Assembly (NCBI GenBank): GCA_028702365.1
Contig: JAQVOZ010000063.1
Location: 1 to 7,506 of the forward strand
Direction: 5' to 3'
Length of the DNA stretch: 7,506 bases
Source: Candidatus Omnitrophota bacterium
Lineage (GTDB): Bacteria; Omnitrophota; Gorgyraeia; Duberdicusellales; 4484-171
Shown here: positions 1 through 5,424 of the stretch, one piece after another
How the letters are laid out: the number at the start of each line of letters is the position of its first letter
Position numbering within the stretch: position 1 is the first letter of the stretch
Notes under the pieces: generated by a model
The model's input: the letters and a program-made list of their open reading frames with translations, nothing else
The model's database searches: none
What the model was told of the DNA's origin: nothing
Program-made: the position numbers and the translations under genes

Positions 1-263
1 CTTGCAATTATCCCATCCAAATAACTAAGGTGCCCGGTAACGAGAAATAATCCTTTTTTATTTCTTATTTTATCAAATCCTGATATTTTTATTTTTATAC
101 CCATAATAAAGACGCTAATTATGCTGAATATGTGTATAACCAGAGAAATATAACGCCGTTTATGTTTGGGTGAAAAAAAGAATAAACAATTCAGGAAGGC
201 AAACACGAAAATAAAAAAGATAATTTGCAGAAATAAAAATAAAATCTTAAACGTTTTGATCAT
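1..263 (-). CDS. PlsC-type (LPLAT) acyltransferase, 3' part cut off by contig end; probable OlsA-like partner of OlsB
   Basis: Reading the minus strand from an ATG at 263-261 gives 87 codons without a stop, running off the contig at base 1. Two hydrophobic stretches (about residues 7-30 and 40-56) are separated by a basic segment (PKHKRR). They are followed by GHLSYLDGIIA at residues 77-87. H78 and D83 form the HX4D catalytic motif of the glycerolipid acyltransferase family (PlsC/AGPAT), which transfers an acyl group from acyl-ACP or acyl-CoA to a hydroxyl group. The start overlaps the end of the OlsB-type gene by 17 bases, so the two are probably translationally coupled. In ornithine-lipid synthesis, OlsB makes lyso-lipid and the PlsC homologue OlsA adds the second chain, so OlsA is the likeliest role. 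An ordinary lysophosphatidate acyltransferase cannot be excluded. The N-terminal membrane region is longer than in minimal PlsC proteins. The later substrate-binding motifs lie outside the window. Confidence 0.8.
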   Translation of the reverse strand, partial: MIKTFKILFLFLQIIFFIFVFAFLNCLFFFSPKHKRRYISLVIHIFSIISVFIMGIKIKISGFDKIRNKKGLFLVTGHLSYLDGIIA

Positions 264-981
264 TGAACTTTTTTCTGTATGAAACATTCATTTTCTCTAC
301 GTCAAGCATCATAAAGAAATCTACTGTCTTAAAATAACTGTCAAAAGCGGGTTCCGAACAAATAAGCGCACCCATTTTCAAATAACCCTTGATAAGGGAA
401 GGCAAACTACCCAAGATTTCCCTGAGATCCAAATCGCCCGTATAAGGAGTATATTTACAAATTTTTTCCTTAAGCGGGTACACCCTAAAATCATCGCCGG
501 AGAAACAGCCTGCCCTAAAGTATGAAACGATTTTACCAACATAATCGGCATCTATGTTTTCAATACTGGGGCAGCCAAAAATATATTTTACTTTGTTTTC
601 CAGCATAAAAGAAATTATCTGTTTCCACATAAACTTTAATATTGGAAATTTTCTGTAAGAGCCAAGCACGCAAGCTCTGCTCATCTCAAGCGCCTGGCCA
701 TGGCAGTTTTTCTTTATATTTGTAAGGTCAAATTCTGTCTCTGAGTAAAAACCATTATGCTTCTTTGCATCAGAACCTAAAAGCAGGCGGTAACCCCCGA
801 TAATCTCATTCTTTTCTTTGTCCATTACAGCAAGATGATAACTGTAGCTGTCAAATTCATCTTCCTCTTTTTCATTTTTGTCAAAAAAAACCTTGCTTCT
901 CAAATATTTGACTTCATCTAAAAGCTTCTCATCTTTAACGAAAATTATCTCAAATCTTTCTTTACTATCAGAATACTGCAT
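247..981 (-). CDS. olsB: OlsB-type GNAT N-acyltransferase (lyso-ornithine lipid synthesis or related)
   Basis: This 244-residue protein has the layout of the OlsB/hemolysin-like branch of the GNAT superfamily (Acetyltransf_5, COG3176). An N-terminal GNAT half includes GGYRLLLG (62-69) and FYSETEFDL, followed by EMSRACV at 99-105 and YIFGCPSIEN at 133-142. The C-terminal part carries the family signature LPSLIKGYLKMGALICSEPA with a downstream DFFMMLDVEKMN. Known OlsB enzymes transfer a 3-hydroxyacyl group from acyl carrier protein to the alpha-amino group of ornithine at the inner membrane face. Some relatives use other amino acids, so the head group is not certain. The stop lies inside the following PlsC-type gene and the start is 8 bases after the methyltransferase stop, so this is an operon member. 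No Shine-Dalgarno site is visible before the ATG. The family call is firm; the exact substrate is inferred from the family and the neighbouring acyltransferase. Confidence 0.75.
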   Translation of the reverse strand: MQYSDSKERFEIIFVKDEKLLDEVKYLRSKVFFDKNEKEEDEFDSYSYHLAVMDKEKNEIIGGYRLLLGSDAKKHNGFYSETEFDLTNIKKNCHGQALEMSRACVLGSYRKFPILKFMWKQIISFMLENKVKYIFGCPSIENIDADYVGKIVSYFRAGCFSGDDFRVYPLKEKICKYTPYTGDLDLREILGSLPSLIKGYLKMGALICSEPAFDSYFKTVDFFMMLDVEKMNVSYRKKFNDQNV

Positions 982-989
982 TGTTAATT

Positions 990-1886
990 TTAAATTAGCC
1001 CTTTTGACTTAATCCCTTTATACACAACCAAATGGTCCTGTTCCTGTATCAAGGGGTGTCTGGTTTTATAGAATTTTTTATAAATAAATTCGGTGATTTC
1101 TTCGCGTTGTTTTAGGCTGTATTTATGAACATTCGGATAAAGAAGAATCATCCATACAACAGCCATAAATTTTTTAAAATCATCTACGTCAAAATAGATA
1201 CGGTTAGTGCGCAACTCTACCTGTGCCTTTTTAAATGCCGGCTGTTTTTGCAATTTTTTCTTAAAGGCGCGCAAATCCTGATCATCATGCACGCCAAAGA
1301 ATTTACCGGCAAAATGATTATAGAGCCAGGTTGTGCTGGATTGGCTCGTACTTTTTGAACTCATAAGCACAGCGTGCATCGCTGCTTTGTGCGCTAAAAA
1401 TTTAGAGTATAAATTATCGAAGATATTAAGCCAATCGCGTGCCAAACAATAATAAAGCGAATGGTGCAAGGTAACCAGATGAACCTCGCTGCTGTTTAAT
1501 TTTTCCTTAAAAAAATCTTCTCTGCTTTTTGCATTTAGAAAAATTTTATTATAATCGCCCTCTATGGTAATTACATGGTCGGTACGCTGGCGCTTTATAC
1601 GCTCTTTTACAACGTTAAGAGCGCAGTTGTTTATATCAAGAAGATAAAGCCCTCCGCGAAAAGCAGTTTCTAAAATTCTAAATTGCGGCTCATCACTTGA
1701 ACCTATGGATAAAGCTCGCAGTTTTAGATTCAAGGGAAAAACAGAACTCAATGTCCGTATCACTTTAGCAAGCACCTCTCCTACGTCAACCTTATCATGG
1801 CTGTAACGTGACCAAATCTTGTCTTGGCCGCACATATTATCCTGGGCAGCCCGTAGACCGCTTTCGATTATTTTTTTATATGACAT
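990..1886 (-). CDS. Class I SAM-dependent methyltransferase-like protein, substrate unknown
   Basis: This 298-residue soluble protein has a probable Rossmann-type methyltransferase core. LRALSIGSSDEP at 56-67 fits motif I (the Gly-containing SAM loop, with GSS in place of a full GxGxG). LYLLDIN at 80-86 supplies the acidic residue expected at the end of strand beta2 (D84). ITIEGDYNKIF at 107-117 resembles the acidic motif after beta3. VHLVTLHHSLYYC at 135-147 resembles the strand-4 region. The C-terminal 100 residues are basic and not recognised. It sits between the cytosine deaminase (21-base gap) and the OlsB-type gene (8-base gap), so it is probably co-transcribed. The context suggests it may methylate the aminolipid head group, as OlsG does for ornithine lipids in planctomycetes, but no sequence feature here proves that. 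It could equally act on a small molecule. No Shine-Dalgarno site is seen before the ATG. Confidence 0.6.
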   Translation of the reverse strand: MSYKKIIESGLRAAQDNMCGQDKIWSRYSHDKVDVGEVLAKVIRTLSSVFPLNLKLRALSIGSSDEPQFRILETAFRGGLYLLDINNCALNVVKERIKRQRTDHVITIEGDYNKIFLNAKSREDFFKEKLNSSEVHLVTLHHSLYYCLARDWLNIFDNLYSKFLAHKAAMHAVLMSSKSTSQSSTTWLYNHFAGKFFGVHDDQDLRAFKKKLQKQPAFKKAQVELRTNRIYFDVDDFKKFMAVVWMILLYPNVHKYSLKQREEITEFIYKKFYKTRHPLIQEQDHLVVYKGIKSKGLI

Positions 1887-1907
1887 TTTTGGCTTTGTTG
1901 TTTAAAA

Positions 1908-2357
1908 CTAAACTGCTATATCTTCATTCCAAAGCAAAGGGTTTTTTTTGATGAAATTTGCCATCATATCCTTGCATTTCTTCATATTCAAATTTATAAT
2001 TTTTACACCGCGTTTTTTTGAATAACTTTCCGGGCCTTTAAAGGTTTTATTTTCGCCTATAACCACGACTGGAATTTTATAAAGCAAAATTGCACCCGTG
2101 CACATATCGCAAGGAGACAGCGTAGAATAAATAATACATTTTTTATAATCGGCCAGGCTAAGCCTGCCAGCATCATCAAGGCAATCCATCTCAGCATGTA
2201 AAATTGCTGAACTTCGCTGCACGCGTTTATTATATCCGCGGCCGATAATTTTACCGTTCTTAACCAGCACTGAACCAATCGGAATTCCACCGGCACTCAA
2301 GCCCAGAACAGCCTGCCTTATTGCTTCTTCCATAAACTTAACGTGCACTTTATTCAT
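1908..2357 (-). CDS. Cytosine deaminase of the zinc CDA superfamily, yeast FCY1 type
   Basis: This 149-residue protein has the zinc site of the cytidine/deoxycytidylate deaminase superfamily: HAE at 54-56 (H54 zinc ligand, E56 proton shuttle) and LSPCDMCTGAI at 80-90 (C83 and C86 zinc ligands). From memory of the yeast sequence, similarity to cytosine deaminase Fcy1 extends well beyond these motifs. Examples are GGIPIGSVLV near residue 23, the RGYNKR segment at 40-45, the shared string LSPCDMCTGAI, the IPVVVIGEN region, and a C-terminal FIKKNPLLWNEDI matching the yeast tail. Yeast Fcy1 is 158 residues and converts cytosine to uracil for pyrimidine salvage. The usual bacterial enzyme CodA is an unrelated amidohydrolase. 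A guanine or tRNA adenosine deaminase is less likely given the tail match. A weak AGGT lies 9 bases before the start. It follows the beta-barrel gene by 49 bases and precedes the methyltransferase by 21. Confidence 0.8.
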   Translation of the reverse strand: MNKVHVKFMEEAIRQAVLGLSAGGIPIGSVLVKNGKIIGRGYNKRVQRSSAILHAEMDCLDDAGRLSLADYKKCIIYSTLSPCDMCTGAILLYKIPVVVIGENKTFKGPESYSKKRGVKIINLNMKKCKDMMANFIKKNPLLWNEDIAV

Positions 2358-2406
2358 AATTTATCTACCTGCCCTTCAGCACAGATGAAAGGCGCCTGCC
2401 ATATGT

Positions 2407-3402
2407 TTATATCTGTATGTCTACAGAAAACTCAGCATAACCGCCGTTTTTAATACTCAATTTGCCATCAACGTCTCTATACCTGATATAACGGTCAAAT
2501 ACACCTCCGCCGGCAAGCGTTACAGATACAAATTTGTTGATCTTGTATCCTACGCCCAATCCCACACGCATATCATTATAGATTAAAACCACATTCTTAT
2601 TATTGCCCTGTTTTACTTCAAATTCAGCACCCAAGGGAAGTTCCATTTGTGTAAAAATAGTAAGCTTATCGTTGGGTGAATAAGCTATACTAGGGTCATC
2701 TGTTGTGATATTAAAAACCCATTTCTCGTCTGGCTTATACACAAATCCCGCAACCGGAAAGAATTTGTCTTTGTAGTCAGGAAGGAATGCTAACCCGCCG
2801 ACAAAAACCCATTTTTCATCGGGTTTATAAATAAGAAAAGTATTAACCGGCATTCTGAAAGAAGACGTTTCGAAACGCCAGTCATCCCTGTAGATTGAAG
2901 GGCTTACTCCCAGGTTTATGTAGGTTTTATCTAAATTAAAAAAAGGTAAAACTACATCCACTCCGGTGCTTAAGCCTATTAAATGCGAGGGTAAATCAAG
3001 GCTGGAGTTTTCCTTTATGTCGATATACTCACTAGTCAGAGAAAATGTAACGGGTATTTTTTCGAAAAGTTTATATTCGTAGGAATAATCAAATTCCGAT
3101 TCTATAATTTGAATGTGTGAGTTTTCGTCTTTTGTCCGCGTAGAAGGAAGAAATGTCAGGTATGACTCCACTTCCTGCTTATTTAAACTCTCTCTAAGGT
3201 TTTCTTTTTCTCCAAGAATGGCACCTTCTTTAACCGGCAAAGAATTGTGCTGCGGAGTAAGCTTATCCGGCTGCGCTATGGTTGCCTGACCGCCGGAGGC
3301 GGGCGAGCCGGTTCCACTGCTACCGGCCTGTGGCAAGCAAAAAGCTGAAGTTGTGGCAATGCCGATAAATATAATTAAGGCTAATCCTGTATGTTTCTTC
3401 AT
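2407..3402 (-). CDS. Signal-peptide outer-membrane beta-barrel protein, DUF6268-like
   Basis: This 331-residue protein starts with a basic then hydrophobic signal sequence (MKKHTGLALIIFIG), with cleavage probably near residues 20-23. A low-complexity Gly/Ser/Pro linker follows at about 26-41, then a charged stretch to about residue 90. From about 100 to the C-terminus it alternates aromatic and polar residues in short strands, ending FSVDIQI, as expected for an outer-membrane barrel. YKPDEKWVF occurs twice (192-200 and 222-230) and a degenerate copy YSPNDKLTIF follows at 241-250. These hairpins, with LAFLPDYKDKFFPVAGF between them, resemble the DUF6268 family of predicted barrels. No substrate or partner can be deduced. 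It is the first gene after the minus-strand promoter and may head the deaminase and lipid gene series. The start is fixed by the signal peptide. The family name is from memory; the barrel prediction is firmer. Confidence 0.65.
   Translation of the reverse strand: MKKHTGLALIIFIGIATTSAFCLPQAGSSGTGSPASGGQATIAQPDKLTPQHNSLPVKEGAILGEKENLRESLNKQEVESYLTFLPSTRTKDENSHIQIIESEFDYSYEYKLFEKIPVTFSLTSEYIDIKENSSLDLPSHLIGLSTGVDVVLPFFNLDKTYINLGVSPSIYRDDWRFETSSFRMPVNTFLIYKPDEKWVFVGGLAFLPDYKDKFFPVAGFVYKPDEKWVFNITTDDPSIAYSPNDKLTIFTQMELPLGAEFEVKQGNNKNVVLIYNDMRVGLGVGYKINKFVSVTLAGGGVFDRYIRYRDVDGKLSIKNGGYAEFSVDIQI
3290..3302. repeat. GC-rich 5-bp hairpin inside the barrel gene's linker
   Basis: CCGCC (3290-3294) and GGCGG (3298-3302) flank GGA, inside an island much richer in G+C than its surroundings. 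The stretch encodes the SPASGGQA linker after the signal peptide. Such short GC palindromes are known as dispersed repeats in some uncultured bacteria, so this may be an inserted repeat copy. A single copy cannot prove that. Confidence 0.4.
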
Positions 3403-3419
3403 AAAATAATTGTTTTTTA

Positions 3420-3448
3420 ATTATACCAGAAAGTTAATGAGGCAGCAA
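3420..3448 (-). promoter_or_regulatory. Extended -10 sigma70-type promoter for the beta-barrel gene series
   Basis: On the minus strand, TTGCTG (3448-3443) is followed after exactly 17 bases by TATAAT (3425-3420). A TGG just before the -10 makes it an extended -10 element. The predicted start of transcription is about 7 bases further on, near 3413. That leaves a leader of only about 10 or 11 A/T-rich bases before the ATG at 3402, with no Shine-Dalgarno sequence. The -35 box overlaps the left arm of the adjacent inverted repeat. Confidence 0.7.
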
Positions 3449-3508
3449 TCCAGCACTTATTTGAATACCCATTTTCGAGCTAGCGAATAAGTGCTGGGTT
3501 GCGTAGCC
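3441..3508. repeat. Inverted repeat (hairpin) element A, 17-bp arms
   Basis: The left arm at 3445-3461 (GCAATCCAGCACTTATT) is the reverse complement of the right arm at 3486-3502 except for one position (T3449 opposite G3498), which is a wobble pair in RNA. The loop is 24 bases. An outer GGC/GCC pair (3441-3443 with 3506-3508) extends the stem across a small bulge, so the structure ends exactly where element B begins. It lies between divergent genes, so it is not positioned as a gene terminator. A dispersed palindromic repeat or a regulatory structure is more likely. Confidence 0.8.
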
Positions 3509-3626
3509 GAATTAACCCCGCACTAATTTTTGTAACACTATTACATTAAAAAACCAAGGATTTATGCGAAATAAATCTTTTGAATTTAACCCAACACATT
3601 TTCAAAAATTAGTGCGGGGTTAATTC
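3509..3626. repeat. Element B: perfect 24-bp terminal inverted repeats with a concentric inner hairpin
   Basis: Bases 3509-3532 are the exact reverse complement of 3603-3626 (24 of 24), starting GAATTAACCCCGCACT. The 70-base interior holds a second hairpin: AAGGATTTAT (3556-3565) pairs with ATAAATCTTT (3571-3580), with one G-T pair, around a GCGAA loop. Both hairpins share the same centre near 3568. A degenerate third copy of the arm sequence, TTTAACCCAACACATTTT, lies at about 3585-3602 next to the right arm. There is no open reading frame of note inside and no clear flanking target-site duplication. The form resembles a small MITE or REP-like element. Its arms share the core AACCC-GCACT-ATT with element A, so the two are related. 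Confidence 0.85.
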
Positions 3627-3631
3627 ACAGA

Positions 3632-3647
3632 CGGCCTATCGGCCTAT
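3632..3647 (+). repeat. Tandem CGGCCTAT x2
   Basis: CGGCCTAT occurs twice without a gap. GGCC-TATC-GGCC can also form a 4-bp hairpin, followed by TATATTTTTT. On the plus strand this looks like a very weak terminator for anything transcribed through element B, but no upstream plus-strand gene is seen. It may be chance. Confidence 0.35.
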
Positions 3648-3700
3648 ATTTTTTCCCTCCGAATTTGTCTGGAAGAAATATCTGTTCATTAACAAATAGT

Positions 3701-3729
3701 TTGACTCGCCTTTTCCATAGAGTTACAAT
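3701..3729 (+). promoter_or_regulatory. Sigma70-type promoter for the DUF3047 gene, leaderless or nearly so
   Basis: TTGACT (3701-3706), a 17-base spacer and TACAAT (3724-3729) form a near-consensus promoter. Transcription should begin near 3736, only about 5 or 6 bases before the ATG at 3742. No Shine-Dalgarno sequence fits in that leader, so the mRNA is predicted to be leaderless or nearly so. Confidence 0.75.
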
Positions 3730-3741
3730 CAAATCAACATA

Positions 3742-4530
3742 ATGAAAACAAAAAAATTATTTTCAATAATCATATTGTCGCTTGCGGTTATTATTGTTAT
3801 TGCCTACGCATCCAATTTGCCAAAGTTATTCAAATTTGACAAGAAAGACGCGCTTAGCGAATGGCAGGAAAAAATATTCAAAAACCGGGTATTATACACG
3901 GTTGAGCCAAAAGAAGATGGCGGGCAGCTTGTTGCTAAAAGCAAGAATGCGTGTTCTGGCCTGATTTATAATATACGGTTTGACCCAAAAAAATACCCGC
4001 TGATCAGCTGGAAATGGAAGGTTCTAAAATTTCCTGAAAAAAATTATTATGCGAGTGCGCTTTTACCGAAGAAAAGCGCCGGCTTCTGGGAAAAACTTCT
4101 TGTGGCTATCGGATTAAAGCCGCAGCTCAACAAAACTAAACCGGAAAATCTGCCTGCTGCAGAAAAAACTGCAAAGGGCGGTTGGCTTGAAAGAGACGAT
4201 TATGCCGCGAGAATATATGTAATATTTCCAAGCTGGATTTTTTCAAATATAAAATCAATTGAATATGTCTGGAGCGATGACCTGCCCAAAGGAACCATTA
4301 TGACAAGCCCATATTTTTCAAACATAAAATTGATTGTAATCGAATCCGGAAAAAAAGACAACGACGAGTGGGTCAATGAAGAAAGAAACATATATGAAGA
4401 TTACAAGCGCGCTTTTGGCACAAGCCCGGGAGGGATAGGCGCAATAGCCGTGATGACTGATACGGATAACACATTATCAACCGCGGAAGCTTTATATACC
4501 GATATAAAAGTGGGGTATAAAAATGATTAA
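3742..4530 (+). CDS. DUF3047 family protein with N-terminal membrane anchor or signal peptide
   Basis: This 262-residue protein opens with a lysine-rich start and a hydrophobic segment (residues 6-23), so it is exported or anchored with its body in the periplasm. The rest matches the DUF3047 pattern. It has LISWKWKV at 87-94, DDYAARIYVIFP at 152-163, YVWSDDLPKGTIMTSPY at 175-191, IVIESG at 198-203, then EWVNEERNIYEDYKRAFG at 209-226 and IAVMTDTDNT at 235-244. No biochemical function is established for the family to my knowledge. The stretch at about 101-147 looks like a variable insert rich in Lys and Ala between core strands. The start is supported by the hydrophobic leader and by the promoter 12 bases upstream; no other Met is available early. 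Its last 8 bases overlap the start of the HAMP-like gene, so the two are co-translated and may work together at the membrane. Confidence 0.75.
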   Translation: MKTKKLFSIIILSLAVIIVIAYASNLPKLFKFDKKDALSEWQEKIFKNRVLYTVEPKEDGGQLVAKSKNACSGLIYNIRFDPKKYPLISWKWKVLKFPEKNYYASALLPKKSAGFWEKLLVAIGLKPQLNKTKPENLPAAEKTAKGGWLERDDYAARIYVIFPSWIFSNIKSIEYVWSDDLPKGTIMTSPYFSNIKLIVIESGKKDNDEWVNEERNIYEDYKRAFGTSPGGIGAIAVMTDTDNTLSTAEALYTDIKVGYKND

Positions 4531-4957
4531 ATTCAATGACCGGAGAAAAAAGTTTTTCGCAAATCCTATGCACCGCCAGACTTTCATGCTTGTACTTATG
4601 GCGGCACTCGTGCCTGCTACAATTGTAACAATTTGCCTTTATTATTTAATCTTTGGCATTACTTCTGCAGAAGTGGGTTTTCCTGAAGCGATTGCTTATA
4701 ATATTATACCTGCTGCCGAACGCGTAACCACTATATTATTGCTTACTGCTCCTCTTGCGCTTTTAATAATACTTATATTTGCCTATAAGATAACCCATCG
4801 GATAGTCGGCCCATTTGACAGGATTGTATACGAATTAGATGCGCATATAAAAGACAGAAGAAAAGGGCACATCAAAATAAGGAAATCCGACAAGTTTCAC
4901 GCTTTGGTAGAAAAAATCAACCACCTGCTGGATAAAATCAAATTGCCGGTGGATTAA
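4523..4957 (+). CDS. Short two-helix membrane protein with HAMP-like C-terminal domain
   Basis: This 144-residue protein has transmembrane segments at about 20-44 and 68-88 with a short periplasmic loop between them. A HAMP-like linker runs from about 89 to 138. RIVGPFDRIVYEL carries the conserved Pro of HAMP helix 1, KGHIKIRKSDKFHAL the connector and helix 2 entry, and INHLLDKI the closing helix. Nothing follows the HAMP segment: no kinase, cyclase or chemotaxis signalling domain. It therefore may act as a small membrane adaptor or sense through its loop. The gene starts 8 bases inside the end of DUF3047, with a G-rich GGGG about 8 bases before the ATG as a poor ribosome site. It ends 22 bases from the convergent AllA-like gene. 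The domain reading is from motif pattern; the function is unknown. Confidence 0.65.
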   Translation: MIKFNDRRKKFFANPMHRQTFMLVLMAALVPATIVTICLYYLIFGITSAEVGFPEAIAYNIIPAAERVTTILLLTAPLALLIILIFAYKITHRIVGPFDRIVYELDAHIKDRRKGHIKIRKSDKFHALVEKINHLLDKIKLPVD

Positions 4958-4979
4958 ATTTAATATATAAATTGGCAGG

Positions 4980-5411
4980 TCATTCTACTTTATGGCCTGA
5001 ATTGAGGTCAAATCCAAGTTTCCAGTAGATACAATTAACTTTTGCATTTTCCGTGATTTTTATTTCACTTTCCCCGCCTATGGTAACTACCCCATGCCAT
5101 ATTCCTTTATTTAAAATCACAGGCCTGTCCAGGTTGAAACAATGTATCTGCGCTGGCTTCTTCTCTCTTGCTACGTAAAGTATGGTTCTTCCGGCTACCG
5201 GCTCAAAACTTTCAAAAGTGTGCGGATGCTGTTCAAGCCTGTTTATAATTTTATCCCTGACTATTAAATACGCTATCCTCCAACCGACATTTTTTGGTTC
5301 TTTGCATACTATGCAAAAAAGATTGCGCTTCTTGCTTTTAAAATGCCTTGAAGGATGGTGTATCAGCCTGCCGAAGGAAACAAAATTTTTAGTTGTGATT
5401 TTTTTAACCAT
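4980..5411 (-). CDS. AllA-like cupin (ureidoglycolate lyase family)
   Basis: The protein is 143 residues from the chosen ATG at 5411, where GGAG sits 5 bases upstream. An in-frame ATG at 5465 would give 161 residues but overlaps the upstream gene by 41 bases and has no such site. The family pattern of ureidoglycolate lyase (AllA, PF04115) is clear: GWRIAYLIVRD at 43-53, RLEQHPHTFESFEPVAGRT at 58-76 with H62 and H64, the LDRPVILNKGIWHGVV segment with H106, and EIKITEN at 116-122. AllA splits ureidoglycolate to glyoxylate and urea in allantoin breakdown. No other purine-degradation gene is nearby and the partner is a secreted protein. This may be an AllA-fold protein with another carbonyl or sugar-acid substrate. 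It is 13 bases downstream of the secreted-protein gene and is surely co-transcribed with it. Confidence 0.75.
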   Translation of the reverse strand: MVKKITTKNFVSFGRLIHHPSRHFKSKKRNLFCIVCKEPKNVGWRIAYLIVRDKIINRLEQHPHTFESFEPVAGRTILYVAREKKPAQIHCFNLDRPVILNKGIWHGVVTIGGESEIKITENAKVNCIYWKLGFDLNSGHKVE

Positions 5412-5414
5412 TAA

Positions 5415-5422
5415 CTCTCCTT
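5415..5422 (-). promoter_or_regulatory. Ribosome binding site that fixes the AllA-like start
   Basis: AAGGAGAG on the minus strand, with its GGAG 5 bases before the ATG at 5411. It decides in favour of this start over the upstream in-frame ATG at 5465, which has no such site. Confidence 0.8.
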
Positions 5423-5424
5423 TA

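Noticed and set aside
2057..2296. 79-codon minus-strand frame inside the cytosine deaminase gene
   Set aside because: It is an alternate frame of a gene with full-length family similarity. No independent evidence supports it.
2372..2392. 7-bp hairpin between the barrel and deaminase genes
   Set aside because: The stem includes a wobble pair and no T-tract follows on the minus strand, so it does not support a terminator separating the two genes.
3441..3626. CRISPR-like array
   Set aside because: The repeats are inverted pairs of different lengths with irregular spacing, not direct repeats with uniform spacers, and no cas gene is present.
4944..4977. Bidirectional terminator between the convergent genes at 4957 and 4980
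   Set aside because: Only a 4-bp TGCC/GGCA pairing with a 26-base A/T-rich interior is present, too weak to call.
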